Under the pieces are notes generated by a model. It was not told where the DNA came from, did no database searches, and worked only from the letters and a program-made list of their open reading frames with translations. Source: an uncultured Pseudomonas sp. (GTDB lineage: Bacteria; Pseudomonadota; Gammaproteobacteria; Pseudomonadales; Pseudomonadaceae). From it: a DNA stretch of 24,202 nucleotides. Shown here one piece after another: positions 9,722 through 18,153 of the stretch; position 1 is the first letter of the stretch; each line of letters opens with the position of its first letter. The translations under genes were made by a program, and so were the position numbers. The stretch lies in NCBI GenBank assembly GCA_937863915.1, contig CALMID010000408.1, forward strand, positions 1-24,202, in the 5' to 3' direction.

Positions 9722-10582
9722 TCAGGCGGCTTTCTGCTGCCAGGACACCGCTTCCTCGGCCATGGCCTGCTGGATGGCGCGCTTGCGGCGCTCCTCGGCA
9801 CGGCGGCTGAAGTACCAGGCAAAGAAGGTGAACAACGACACCGACAACAGCACCAGGCTGGCCACGGCGTTGATCTCCGGCTTCACGCCCATGCGCACGG
9901 CGGAGAACACCTCCATCGGCAGGGTGGTCGAGCCCGGGCCCGAGACGAAGCTGGCCAGTACCAGGTCGTCCAGCGACAGGGCGAAGGACATCATGCCGCC
10001 CGCTGCCAGCGAGGGTGCGATCATCGGGATGGTGATCAGGAAGAACACCTTCCACGGCTTGGCACCCAGGTCCATGGCCGCTTCCTCGATGGACATGTCG
10101 AGTTCACGCAGGCGCGAACTCACCACCACCGCCACGTAGGCCGAGCAGAAGGTGGTGTGGGCGATCCAGATGGTCAGCACGCCACGCTCGGCCGGCCAGC
10201 CGATGATCTGCGCCATGGCCACGAACAGCAGCAACAGCGACAGACCGGTGATCACCTCGGGCATGACCAGCGGCGCGGTGACCAGGCCACCGAACAGGGT
10301 GCGGCCCTTGAAGCGCGGGATGCGGGTCAGCACGAAGGCGGCCAGGGTGCCCAGCGCCACCGCCGCCACGGCGGTGTACAGGGCGATCTCGATCGAGCGC
10401 ATCACGGCGCCCATCAACTGGCTGTTGTCGAGCAGGCCGGCATACCACTTCACCGACCAGCCGCCCCACACGGTCACCAGCTTGGAGCCGTTGAACGAGT
10501 AGATGACCAGGATGACCATCGGCAGGTAGATGAACAGCAGGCCGACCCAGAGCATGATGGTGGAGAAACTGAAGCGCTTCAT
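9722..10582 (-). CDS. spuH: Polyamine ABC transporter permease SpuH (PotI-type)
   Basis: This is one of the two inner-membrane permeases of the putrescine/spermidine importer. The 286-aa protein has six predicted membrane segments. The cytoplasmic EAA loop that docks on the ATPase reads EEAAMDLGAKPWKVFFLITI around residues 164-183, with the conserved glycine. The start ATG overlaps the stop of spuG by 4 nt (ATGA), indicating translational coupling. It is the last gene of the spu operon, with a terminator 18 bp downstream. The C-terminal tail is charged and Ala/Gln-rich. Identification as SpuH rests on similarity to the PotI family plus its place after spuF and spuG. Confidence 0.95.
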   Translation of the reverse strand: MKRFSFSTIMLWVGLLFIYLPMVILVIYSFNGSKLVTVWGGWSVKWYAGLLDNSQLMGAVMRSIEIALYTAVAAVALGTLAAFVLTRIPRFKGRTLFGGLVTAPLVMPEVITGLSLLLLFVAMAQIIGWPAERGVLTIWIAHTTFCSAYVAVVVSSRLRELDMSIEEAAMDLGAKPWKVFFLITIPMIAPSLAAGGMMSFALSLDDLVLASFVSGPGSTTLPMEVFSAVRMGVKPEINAVASLVLLSVSLFTFFAWYFSRRAEERRKRAIQQAMAEEAVSWQQKAA

Positions 10583-11487
10583 ACCTTGCCCTCCAGCTCT
10601 TTCGCTTGGTTACGGTTGAACCAGATGATCGGCACCATGAGGATGGCCAGCATGATCACCGCCAGAGCGGACGCCACCGGCCAGTCGCGGTTGTTGAAGA
10701 ACTCCTGCCACAGCACCTTGCCGATCATCAGGGTCTCCGGGCCGCCGAGCAGTTCCGGAATCACGAACTCACCCACCGCCGGAATGAACACCAGCATGCT
10801 GCCGGCGACGATGCCGTTCTTCGACAGCGGCACGGTGATCTTCCAGAACGCCGAGATATTGCGGCAACCCAGGTCGGCCGCGGCCTCCAGCAGGGTCAGG
10901 TCATGCTTGACCAGGTTGGCGAACAGCGGCAGCACCATGAACGGCAGGTACGAGTAGACGATACCGATGTACACCGCGACGTTGGTGTTGAGGATCTGCA
11001 GCGGCTCGCTGATCAGGCCCAGGTGCATGAGGAAGCCGTTGAGCAGACCGTTGGTACTGAGGATGCCCATCCAGGCGTAGACGCGGATGAGGATCGCGGT
11101 CCAGGTCGGCATCATGATCAGCAGCACGAAGACCGTCTGCATTTCCTTGTCGGCACGGGCGATGGCATAGGCCATCGGGTAGCCGATCAGGAGGCACAGC
11201 AGGGTGCTGATCGCCGCCATCTTCAGCGAACCGAGATAGGCCGACACATAGAGGTCGTCCTCGGTCAGCAGCAGGTAGTTGCCCAGGTTGAGCACCAGCG
11301 AGATCTGGTTGTCGACCCAGGTCCAGACTTCGGTGTAGGGCGGGATGGCCACGTCTGCTTCGGCAAAGCTGATCTTCAGAACGATGAAGAACGGCAGCAT
11401 GAAGAACAGGAACAGCCAGAAGAATGGCACTCCGATGACGAAGTGCCGCCCCCTCGGCAGGAGGCGTTTCAGGGTACGTTTGCTCAT
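10579..11487 (-). CDS. spuG: Polyamine ABC transporter permease SpuG (PotH-type)
   Basis: This is the second inner-membrane permease of the polyamine importer, 302 aa with six predicted membrane segments. The EAA loop reads LLEAAADLGCRNISAFWKIT in the last third. A longer periplasmic loop after the first segment (around residues 45-80, containing WTWVDNQISLVL) is typical of PotH/PotB-type proteins. Its start overlaps the spuF stop by 4 nt and its stop overlaps the spuH start by 4 nt, so spuF, spuG and spuH are translationally coupled and their products are likely made in fixed ratio. Confidence 0.95.
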   Translation of the reverse strand: MSKRTLKRLLPRGRHFVIGVPFFWLFLFFMLPFFIVLKISFAEADVAIPPYTEVWTWVDNQISLVLNLGNYLLLTEDDLYVSAYLGSLKMAAISTLLCLLIGYPMAYAIARADKEMQTVFVLLIMMPTWTAILIRVYAWMGILSTNGLLNGFLMHLGLISEPLQILNTNVAVYIGIVYSYLPFMVLPLFANLVKHDLTLLEAAADLGCRNISAFWKITVPLSKNGIVAGSMLVFIPAVGEFVIPELLGGPETLMIGKVLWQEFFNNRDWPVASALAVIMLAILMVPIIWFNRNQAKELEGKV

Positions 11488-12626
11488 GACCGCAGTACCA
11501 CTCCGCTGTCGTTTTCCCAGTGCACGAAGACCTGGTCACCCCAGGTCGGCCGGGTGCCACGGCGCTCGGCGTTGGTCATCACCGCCTGCACCACCATGCC
11601 GCTGGGCAGCTCGATGTAGAACACCGAATGGCCGCCGAGGTAGGCGATGTCGTGCACCTTGCCCACCGACCAGTTGCTGTCATCAGCCGGCTGCTCGGTG
11701 GTCACCCAGAGCTTTTCCGGACGCAGGGCGTAGGTCACGCGCTTGTCTTCCAGCGAGGTGCTGACGCCGTGGCCGACGTAGATCGGGCGCTCCAGCTGCG
11801 GGCAGGCAATCACCGCGTGGTCTTCCATGTCCTGGACCACTTCGCCCTCGAACAGGTTGACGCTGCCGATGAACTCGCACACCAGGCGGTTGATCGGGGT
11901 TTCGTAGATGTCCACCGGGCTGCCGATCTGCTCGATGCAGCCCAGGTGCATGATGGCGATGCGCTCGGCCATGGTCATGGCCTCTTCCTGGTCGTGGGTC
12001 ACCATCACGCAGGTCACGCCGACGCGCTCGATGATTTCCACCAGTTCCAGCTGCATCTGCGAACGCAGTTTCTTGTCCAGTGCACCCATCGGCTCGTCGA
12101 GCAGCAGCAGCTTGGGACGCTTGGCCAGGGAGCGGGCCAGGGCCACGCGCTGGCGCTGACCACCGGACAGTTGGTGCGGCTTGCGCCGGGCGTACTGGGT
12201 CATGTGCACCAGCTTGAGCATCTCGGCCACGCGCTTGTCGATCTCGTCCTTGGGCAGGCCATCCTGCTTGAGGCCGAAGGCGATGTTCTGCTCCACGCTC
12301 ATGTGCGGGAACAGCGCGTAGGACTGGAACATCATGTTGATCGGCCGCTCATAGGGCGGCAGATCGGTGATGTCCTGGCCATCCAGATAGATGCGACCTT
12401 CGGTCGGCCGCTCGAAACCGGCCAGCATGCGCAACAGAGTCGACTTACCCGAACCAGAGCCGCCGAGCAGGGCGAAGATCTCGCCCTTGTTGATGGACAG
12501 GGACACCGAGTCCACTGCCGCCGTCTCGTCGAACTTCTTGGTCACCCGGTCGATTTTTACCAGCACCTCTTTAGGCTGCTGGTCGCCGGTGAGGGCTTTC
12601 TTGTAAGCACCGGAGGCTATTGCCAT
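11484..12626 (-). CDS. spuF: Polyamine ABC transporter ATP-binding protein SpuF (PotG-type)
   Basis: This cytoplasmic ATPase powers polyamine import. The 380-aa protein shows Walker A GGSGSGKST (residues 55-63), a Q-loop in MFQSYALFPHMSV, the signature LSGGQRQRVALARSL, Walker B LLLLDEPMGALD and the switch histidine in VMVTHDQEEA. A C-terminal TOBE-type regulatory domain follows from about residue 290. The frame also allows a TTG two codons earlier, but the ATG at 12626 has GGGAG 7 nt upstream and is preferred. Unlike spuG and spuH it is not coupled to the gene before it: 368 bp of hairpin-rich non-coding DNA separate it from the binding-protein gene. Confidence 0.95.
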   Translation of the reverse strand: MAIASGAYKKALTGDQQPKEVLVKIDRVTKKFDETAAVDSVSLSINKGEIFALLGGSGSGKSTLLRMLAGFERPTEGRIYLDGQDITDLPPYERPINMMFQSYALFPHMSVEQNIAFGLKQDGLPKDEIDKRVAEMLKLVHMTQYARRKPHQLSGGQRQRVALARSLAKRPKLLLLDEPMGALDKKLRSQMQLELVEIIERVGVTCVMVTHDQEEAMTMAERIAIMHLGCIEQIGSPVDIYETPINRLVCEFIGSVNLFEGEVVQDMEDHAVIACPQLERPIYVGHGVSTSLEDKRVTYALRPEKLWVTTEQPADDSNWSVGKVHDIAYLGGHSVFYIELPSGMVVQAVMTNAERRGTRPTWGDQVFVHWENDSGVVLRS

Positions 12627-12994
12627 TACCAAACTCCCACTGTGCGCTGGCCGAGAAAGCCGCGCCTTTTGTCGTTGAGGGCCGCCCGCGACCCTTGGTG
12701 TTTTGTCCGGCGGGGCCCCCTATCCGGGAAGGCCGCCGCGTCGATACCTTTGGAAGACCGTGTCCGGCACGTTGCCAGACACATCCCCCCTCCCCCACAC
12801 GGGGATGGCGACAGGCTTGTGTCGCCGGCTTGCTCCATCAAAATCTGGCGGTTCCTGGCGGGCGCAGTGCGCCCTCACAGCAGGTGATGCCCGCCTGGCC
12901 AGTGCTGCTGGCCAACCGCGCCGGACAAGGCCCGCGCGGTCACGCATTCGGAGGTTGCCGACCGGCTCAGCAGGCCGGCAACCGGGTCACGCTG
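12627..12994. other. Hairpin-rich non-coding gap between the binding-protein gene and spuF
   Basis: No credible gene lies in these 368 bp; the short open frames do not resemble any polyamine protein. The stretch holds a row of perfect or near-perfect inverted repeats: 12760-12782 (GTGTC..GACAC enclosing GGCA-CGT-TGCC), 12807-12826 (GGCGACA/TGTCGCC), 12857-12895 (GGCGGGC/GCCCGCC, enclosing GGGCGC-AGT-GCGCCC at 12860-12874), 12897-12913 (GGCCAG/CTGGCC) and 12953-12983. In transport operons such structures often lower expression of the membrane and ATPase genes relative to the binding protein by partial termination and 3'-end protection. That role is inferred. Confidence 0.6.
12953..12983 (-). 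terminator. Hairpin just after the polyamine-binding protein gene
   Basis: GGTTGCCGACC and GGCCGGCAACC pair over 11 positions with one A-C mismatch around a 9-nt loop, 11 bp beyond the stop codon of the binding-protein gene on the minus strand. There is no U-tract, so partial termination or protection of the upstream transcript is more likely than a full stop. Confidence 0.45.
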
Positions 12995-14197
<1,203 letters not shown>

Positions 14198-14209
14198 CTA
14201 GCCTGGGGC

Positions 14210-15583
14210 TCAACCCTGCAGATCACGATAGGCCAGGTCGAGGCACATGCGTGCTTTCTCCACCAGCTCATCGATTTCTTGCTTGGTAATGACCAGCGGC
14301 GGAGCAATGATCATGGTGTCGCCAACGGCGCGCATGATCAGACCGTTACTGAAGCAGTAGCCGCGGCAGGTCATGCCGGCAGCCTTGTCGCTCGGGTAAC
14401 GCTCGCGAGTCGCCTTGTTCTTCACCAGTTCGATGGCACCGAGCATGCCCACGCCACGAACTTCACCCACCAGCGGGTGATCAGCCAGTTCACGCAAACG
14501 TGCTTGCAAGTACGGTGCCGTTTCGTTCTTGACCCGCTCGATGATCTTTTCTTCCTTGAGGATGCGCAGGTTTTCCAGACCCACCGCCGCCGCCACCGGG
14601 TGACCGGAGTAGGTGAAGCCGTGGTTGAAATCGCCACCCTCGTTGATCACCTGGAACACCTTGTCGCTGACGATCAGGCCGCCCATCGGCACGTAACCGG
14701 AGGTCAGGCCCTTGGCGATGGTCATCAGGTCCGGCTTGTTGCCGTAGTAATCGCTGCCGAACCACTCGCCGGTACGACCGAAACCACAGATCACTTCGTC
14801 AGCCACGAACAGGATGTCGTACTTGGCGAGGATCTCGCGGATGCGCGGCCAGTAGGTGTCCGGCGGGATGATCACGCCGCCGGCGCCCTGGATCGGCTCG
14901 GCGATGAAGGCGGCGACCTTGTCTTCGCCGACTTCGAGAATTTTCTTTTCCAGCTGATCGGCGGCCCAGATGCCGAACTCGTCCGGGGTCATGTCGCCAC
15001 CCTCACCGAACCAGTACGGCTGCGGGATGTGCACGATGCCCGGAATCGGCAGGTCGCCCTGCTTGTGCATGCCGGCCATGCCGCCCAGGCTGGTGCCTGC
15101 AACGGTGGAGCCGTGGTAGCCGTTGATGCGGCCGATGATGACCTTCTTCGCCGGCTTGCCCTTGAGGTCCCAGTAGTGGCGGACCATGCGCAGCATGGTG
15201 TCGTTGCCTTCGGAACCGGAACCGGTGAAGAACACATGGTTCATGCCTTCCGGCGCCACGTCGGAAATGGCCTTGGCCAGCTCCAGTACCGGTGGGTGAG
15301 CGGTCATGAAGAAGGTGTTGTAGAACGGCAGCTCGCGCATCTGCTTGCTGGCGGCCTCGACCAGTTCCTCGCGGCCGTAACCGATGGCCACGCACCAGAG
15401 ACCGGCCATGCCGTCGAGGATCTTGTTGCCCTCGCTGTCCCACAGGTGAACGCCTTCGGCCTTGGTGATGATGCGCGGCCCATTTTCATGCAGCTGCTTG
15501 TAGTCAGTGAACGGCGCCAGGTGGTGGGCGCGGCTCAGCTCCTGCCATTCACGGGTTTTCGGGTTGTTCACTGTGTTACTCAT
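14210..15583 (-). CDS. spuC: Polyamine (putrescine):pyruvate aminotransferase SpuC
   Basis: SpuC is a class III, PLP-dependent omega-transaminase that moves a terminal amino group of putrescine (also spermidine or cadaverine) to pyruvate, giving 4-aminobutanal and alanine. The 457-aa protein is full length. Lys291 in MTIAKGLTSGYVPMG is the PLP-binding lysine. Asp262 in FVADEVICGFGRTG contacts the pyridine nitrogen, and GSGSEGNDTM (residues 121-130) binds the phosphate. It lies between spuB and the binding-protein gene. A hairpin with a nearby T-run precedes it, so it may be partly uncoupled from spuB. The ribosome binding site before the ATG is weak. It provides a second putrescine-to-GABA route beside gamma-glutamylation; the dehydrogenase needed next is not in this window. 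Confidence 0.96.
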   Translation of the reverse strand: MSNTVNNPKTREWQELSRAHHLAPFTDYKQLHENGPRIITKAEGVHLWDSEGNKILDGMAGLWCVAIGYGREELVEAASKQMRELPFYNTFFMTAHPPVLELAKAISDVAPEGMNHVFFTGSGSEGNDTMLRMVRHYWDLKGKPAKKVIIGRINGYHGSTVAGTSLGGMAGMHKQGDLPIPGIVHIPQPYWFGEGGDMTPDEFGIWAADQLEKKILEVGEDKVAAFIAEPIQGAGGVIIPPDTYWPRIREILAKYDILFVADEVICGFGRTGEWFGSDYYGNKPDLMTIAKGLTSGYVPMGGLIVSDKVFQVINEGGDFNHGFTYSGHPVAAAVGLENLRILKEEKIIERVKNETAPYLQARLRELADHPLVGEVRGVGMLGAIELVKNKATRERYPSDKAAGMTCRGYCFSNGLIMRAVGDTMIIAPPLVITKQEIDELVEKARMCLDLAYRDLQG

Positions 15584-15627
15584 CTCAACTACTACCTATG
15601 TCGTGCGGGCCGGGGGTTCGGCGCCGC

Positions 15628-15669
15628 AAAAAAGAGGGGTTGGCCCGGAGCGGGGATCACCCGCTCCGG
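15628..15669 (-). terminator. Candidate intrinsic terminator or attenuator between spuB and spuC
   Basis: On the minus strand, CCGGAGCGGG and CCCGCTCCGG form a perfect 10-bp stem (15645-15669) starting 8 bp after the spuB stop. A run of six T follows at 15633-15628, 11 nt beyond the stem. The offset T-run makes it less than ideal, but it could reduce read-through into spuC and the transporter genes. Confidence 0.55.
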
Positions 15670-15677
15670 CCACCGGA

Positions 15678-17036
15678 TCAAACGGACAGCAGGAGGAACT
15701 CGCGTTCCCAGGAGCTGATGACCCGCTTGAAGTTTTCATGCTCGGCACGCTTCACCGCCACGTAGGCACGCATGAAGCGCTCACCGAGGTATTTCTCGCC
15801 TTCCTTGCAGGCCTCCATCCGCTCCAGGGCGCTTTCGATGGTGACCGGCAGACGCAGGTTGCGCCGCTCGTAACCACGGCCCTTGACCGGCGCGCTGGGC
15901 TTGATGCCTTCGGCCATGCCGATGAAACCGCACAGCAGGGACGCCGCCAGTACCAGATACGGGTTGGCGTCGGCACCGGCCAGGCGGTTCTCCACGCGGC
16001 GGTTCTGCGGACCGGCTTCCGGCACGCGCAGACCCACGGTGCGGTTCTCCTCGCCCCATTCCACGTTCACCGGCGCCGAGGTATCGGGCAGGAAGCGGCG
16101 GAACGAGTTGACGTTGGGCGCGAACAGCGGCAGCAACTCGGGAATGAACTTCTGCAGACCGCCGATGTGGTGCATGAACAGTTCGCTCATGGTGCCGTCG
16201 GCATTGGAGAACAGGTTCTTACCGGTCTTGATGTCCACCACGCTCTGGTGAATGTGCATGGCGCTGCCCGGCTGATCGGTGATCGGCTTGGCCATGAAGG
16301 TCACCGCCACGTCGTGCTTGAGCGCGGCTTCACGCATGGTGCGCTTGAACACGGTGATCTGGTCGGCCAAGTGCAGGGCGTCGCCGTGACGGAAGTTGAT
16401 TTCCATCTGCGCCGGGCCGTCTTCGTGGATCAGGGTGTCCAGATCCAGGTCCTGCGCCTCGCACCAGTCGTAGACGTCTTCAAACAGCGGGTCGAATTCG
16501 TTGGCGGCGTCGATGGAGAAGCTCTGACGGCCCACTTCCGGACGGCCGGAACGGCCTACGGGCGCTTCCAGCGGGAAGTCCGGGTCGGCGCAGCGCTTGG
16601 TCAGGTAGAACTCCATCTCCGGCGCGACGATCGGCTGCCAGCCCTTGTCGGAATACATCTTCAGGACTTTCTTGAGGACGTTGCGCGGCGACAGCTCGAT
16701 CGGGTTGCCCTGCTTGTCGAAGGTGTCGTGAATCACCATCGCCGTCGGCTCGATGGCCCAGGGCACAACAAATACGGCGTTCTCGTCCGGACGGCAGAAC
16801 ATGTCGATGTCCGCCTCGTCCAGCAGCTCGTAATAGATGTCGTCATCGACATAGTCGCCGGTGACGGTCTGCAGGAGCACACTCTCGGGGAGGCGCATGC
16901 CCTTCTCGTCCAGGAATTTGTTGGTCGGCGCAATCTTGCCGCGCGCGATACCCGTCAAATCGCTGATCAAGCATTCAACTTCGGTGATTTTGCGTTCTTT
17001 CAGCCAGCTGGTCAGCTGGTCGAGCTTGGTAGTCAT
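15678..17036 (-). CDS. spuB: Glutamine-synthetase-like gamma-glutamyl-polyamine synthetase SpuB
   Basis: This 452-aa cytoplasmic ligase of the glutamine synthetase superfamily should couple ATP hydrolysis to joining glutamate to a polyamine amino group. Visible glutamine-synthetase features are the metal-binding glutamate motif APEMEFYL, the MHIHQSV stretch with catalytic histidine, ENRTVGLRVPEAG and AGADANPYLVLAASLLCGF. It differs clearly from SpuI, encoded divergently nearby. The ATG has GAGG upstream. It is followed by spuC after 94 bp containing a hairpin, and preceded by spuA after 84 bp. In P. aeruginosa several such paralogues differ in amine preference; which amine this one prefers is not evident. 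Confidence 0.93.
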   Translation of the reverse strand: MTTKLDQLTSWLKERKITEVECLISDLTGIARGKIAPTNKFLDEKGMRLPESVLLQTVTGDYVDDDIYYELLDEADIDMFCRPDENAVFVVPWAIEPTAMVIHDTFDKQGNPIELSPRNVLKKVLKMYSDKGWQPIVAPEMEFYLTKRCADPDFPLEAPVGRSGRPEVGRQSFSIDAANEFDPLFEDVYDWCEAQDLDLDTLIHEDGPAQMEINFRHGDALHLADQITVFKRTMREAALKHDVAVTFMAKPITDQPGSAMHIHQSVVDIKTGKNLFSNADGTMSELFMHHIGGLQKFIPELLPLFAPNVNSFRRFLPDTSAPVNVEWGEENRTVGLRVPEAGPQNRRVENRLAGADANPYLVLAASLLCGFIGMAEGIKPSAPVKGRGYERRNLRLPVTIESALERMEACKEGEKYLGERFMRAYVAVKRAEHENFKRVISSWEREFLLLSV

Positions 17037-17069
17037 AAAGACCTCAGGGTTTATAGAGCGGCTACTGCG

Positions 17070-17114
17070 GACCGGTTAAAGCCTAGCGAAACCTCCCAGT
17101 TTCACCGACCGGTT
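17070..17114. repeat. Direct repeat GACCGGTT upstream of spuB
   Basis: GACCGGTT occurs at 17070-17077 and 17107-17114 in the 84-bp gap between spuA and spuB, with a 37-bp period. Each copy contains the palindrome ACCGGT. It could be a pair of regulator sites for spuB or chance in GC-rich DNA. Confidence 0.3.
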
Positions 17115-17120
17115 GCTCAC

Positions 17121-17876
17121 CTACTCACGTTGCCCCGCCCTCTTCCTGCAAGCCTCACCAAAGGCCTGGAAGATGGCGAGATAATTCGGGTTGGATCGTA
17201 CCTGCCATTCCGGGTGCCATTGCACCCCAAGTGCAAAGCTTTGTGCACCCTCGACAGAGAAGGCTTCCACCAACCCGTCAGGCGCCAGAGCTTCCACGCG
17301 AAGGCCCGGCGCCAGACGTGCAACGCCCTGGCCATGAATCGAATTGACATCTATCTGCGCCGGCAAGCCGAGGCCAGCGAGAACGCCACCGGGCTGCACC
17401 TGCAGCGCGTGACGGGGGGCATATTGCACTTCAACCGGCTGATCGGCCGGCTCGCGATGATCGAGCATGCCGGCGACCTCATGCACCTTGCCGTGCAGAG
17501 TGCCGCCGAATGCCACGTTGATTTCCTGGAAGCCGCGGCAGATGCCCAGCAGCGGAATGCCGGCACTGATCGCCTTGCGGATCAGCGGCAGCGTGGTGCT
17601 GTCACGCGCCGGATCGCTGTGGGAATCCGGGTCGCTGGCAGTGCCTGAATAATGATGGGCTTCGATGTTCGATGGCGAGCCTGTACACAGCAAGCCGTCT
17701 AGACTGTCGAGCAGGGTGTCCTGATCCAGCAGTTCGCCAAGAGCCGGGATTACCAGAGGCTGGCACTCCGCGCCGACAACAACGGCACGGACATACTTGT
17801 CACCAGCGATATGGTAGGGGTGCAGACCGATCTGCCTGGTGCAGGCGGTAACACCTATTAATGGCAGGCGAGCCAT
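17121..17876 (-). CDS. spuA: Gamma-glutamyl-gamma-aminobutyrate hydrolase SpuA (PuuD-type class I glutamine amidotransferase)
   Basis: SpuA releases GABA and glutamate from gamma-glutamyl-GABA, the last step of the gamma-glutamylated putrescine pathway. The 251-aa protein is one peptidase C26/class I amidotransferase domain. The nucleophile is Cys113 in GICRGFQEIN, and the other triad members are His221 and Glu223 in GVQWHPEW. LLCTGSPSNIEAHHY (near residue 63) is the PuuD-type oxyanion strand. It is the first gene of the minus-strand spu operon and is divergent from spuI, with 277 bp between the starts. The ribosome binding site before the ATG is weak (GGGTG). Confidence 0.95.
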   Translation of the reverse strand: MARLPLIGVTACTRQIGLHPYHIAGDKYVRAVVVGAECQPLVIPALGELLDQDTLLDSLDGLLCTGSPSNIEAHHYSGTASDPDSHSDPARDSTTLPLIRKAISAGIPLLGICRGFQEINVAFGGTLHGKVHEVAGMLDHREPADQPVEVQYAPRHALQVQPGGVLAGLGLPAQIDVNSIHGQGVARLAPGLRVEALAPDGLVEAFSVEGAQSFALGVQWHPEWQVRSNPNYLAIFQAFGEACRKRAGQRE

Positions 17877-17923
17877 GAGACACCCGTTTTATTGATGTTG
17901 GTGGGTTGACCCGAGATTAACCC

Positions 17924-17964
17924 TGTTCAAATTTTTACACAACCACCCTGTAAAAAATTGAACA
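17924..17964. promoter_or_regulatory. 16-bp inverted repeat, candidate PuuR/PauR-type operator between spuA and spuI
   Basis: TGTTCAAATTTTTACA (17924-17939) and TGTAAAAAATTGAACA (17949-17964) are inverted copies agreeing at 15 of 16 positions, 9 bp apart. Each arm ends in TGAACA with an A/T-rich core, which resembles the asymmetric PuuR box of E. coli (AAAATATAATGAACA, from memory). The location, 48 bp upstream of the spuA start and between the divergent ligase and hydrolase genes, fits a polyamine-responsive repressor of the PuuR/PauR family. The protein that binds it is inferred. Confidence 0.6.
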
Positions 17965-18095
17965 CGCCCCTCGCAACACCCCACCACGCGCGCCCTGCAG
18001 CTGACTGTCCACAGGGTATAAATGCCCCAAAACTGGCGCTACCGCCCCGTTTTAGGGCAAAATGCTCGACTATTGACAGGCCGTAGTGTTTGAGA

Positions 18096-18138
18096 TTGAC
18101 TCACACCCATGCGCTTGCATGATTGAAATTTTTAACAA
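18096..18138 (+). promoter_or_regulatory. spuI: Putative spuI promoter with a third AT-rich box and a short palindrome
   Basis: A possible -35 TTGACT (18096-18101) and -10 CATGAT (18118-18123) are 16 bp apart. The palindrome CATGC-GCTT-GCATG (18108-18121) lies across the spacer and -10. TTGAAATTTTTAACA (18123-18137) resembles the arms of the inverted repeat at 17924-17964, although it has TTGA instead of TTCA and one extra A. AAGGTG, the ribosome binding site, follows directly. A perfect TTGACA at 18073 has no matching -10. Confidence 0.4.
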
Positions 18139-18153
18139 AAAAGGTGTTGCATC

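Noticed and set aside
11520..12887. 455-codon open frame on the plus strand
   Set aside because: Antisense to spuF, which has every ABC ATPase motif; it also runs into the hairpin-rich gap.
12627..12994. Decayed second binding-protein gene (spuE) in the gap before spuF
   Set aside because: None of the translated short frames on the minus strand resembles SpuD/SpuE; the stretch is explained by hairpins.
15507..17648. 713-codon open frame on the plus strand
   Set aside because: Crosses spuB and spuA in antisense; both sense genes are clear and no domain is seen in this frame.
18024..18058. Inverted repeat GCCCCAAAAC / GTTTTAGGGC in the spuA-spuI gap
   Set aside because: Arms agree at 9 of 10 positions but are of simple composition with no known role, so it was not called as an operator.
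18073..18078. Perfect TTGACA as the spuI -35 box
   Set aside because: No acceptable -10 lies 16-18 bp downstream; the later TTGACT/CATGAT pair fits better.
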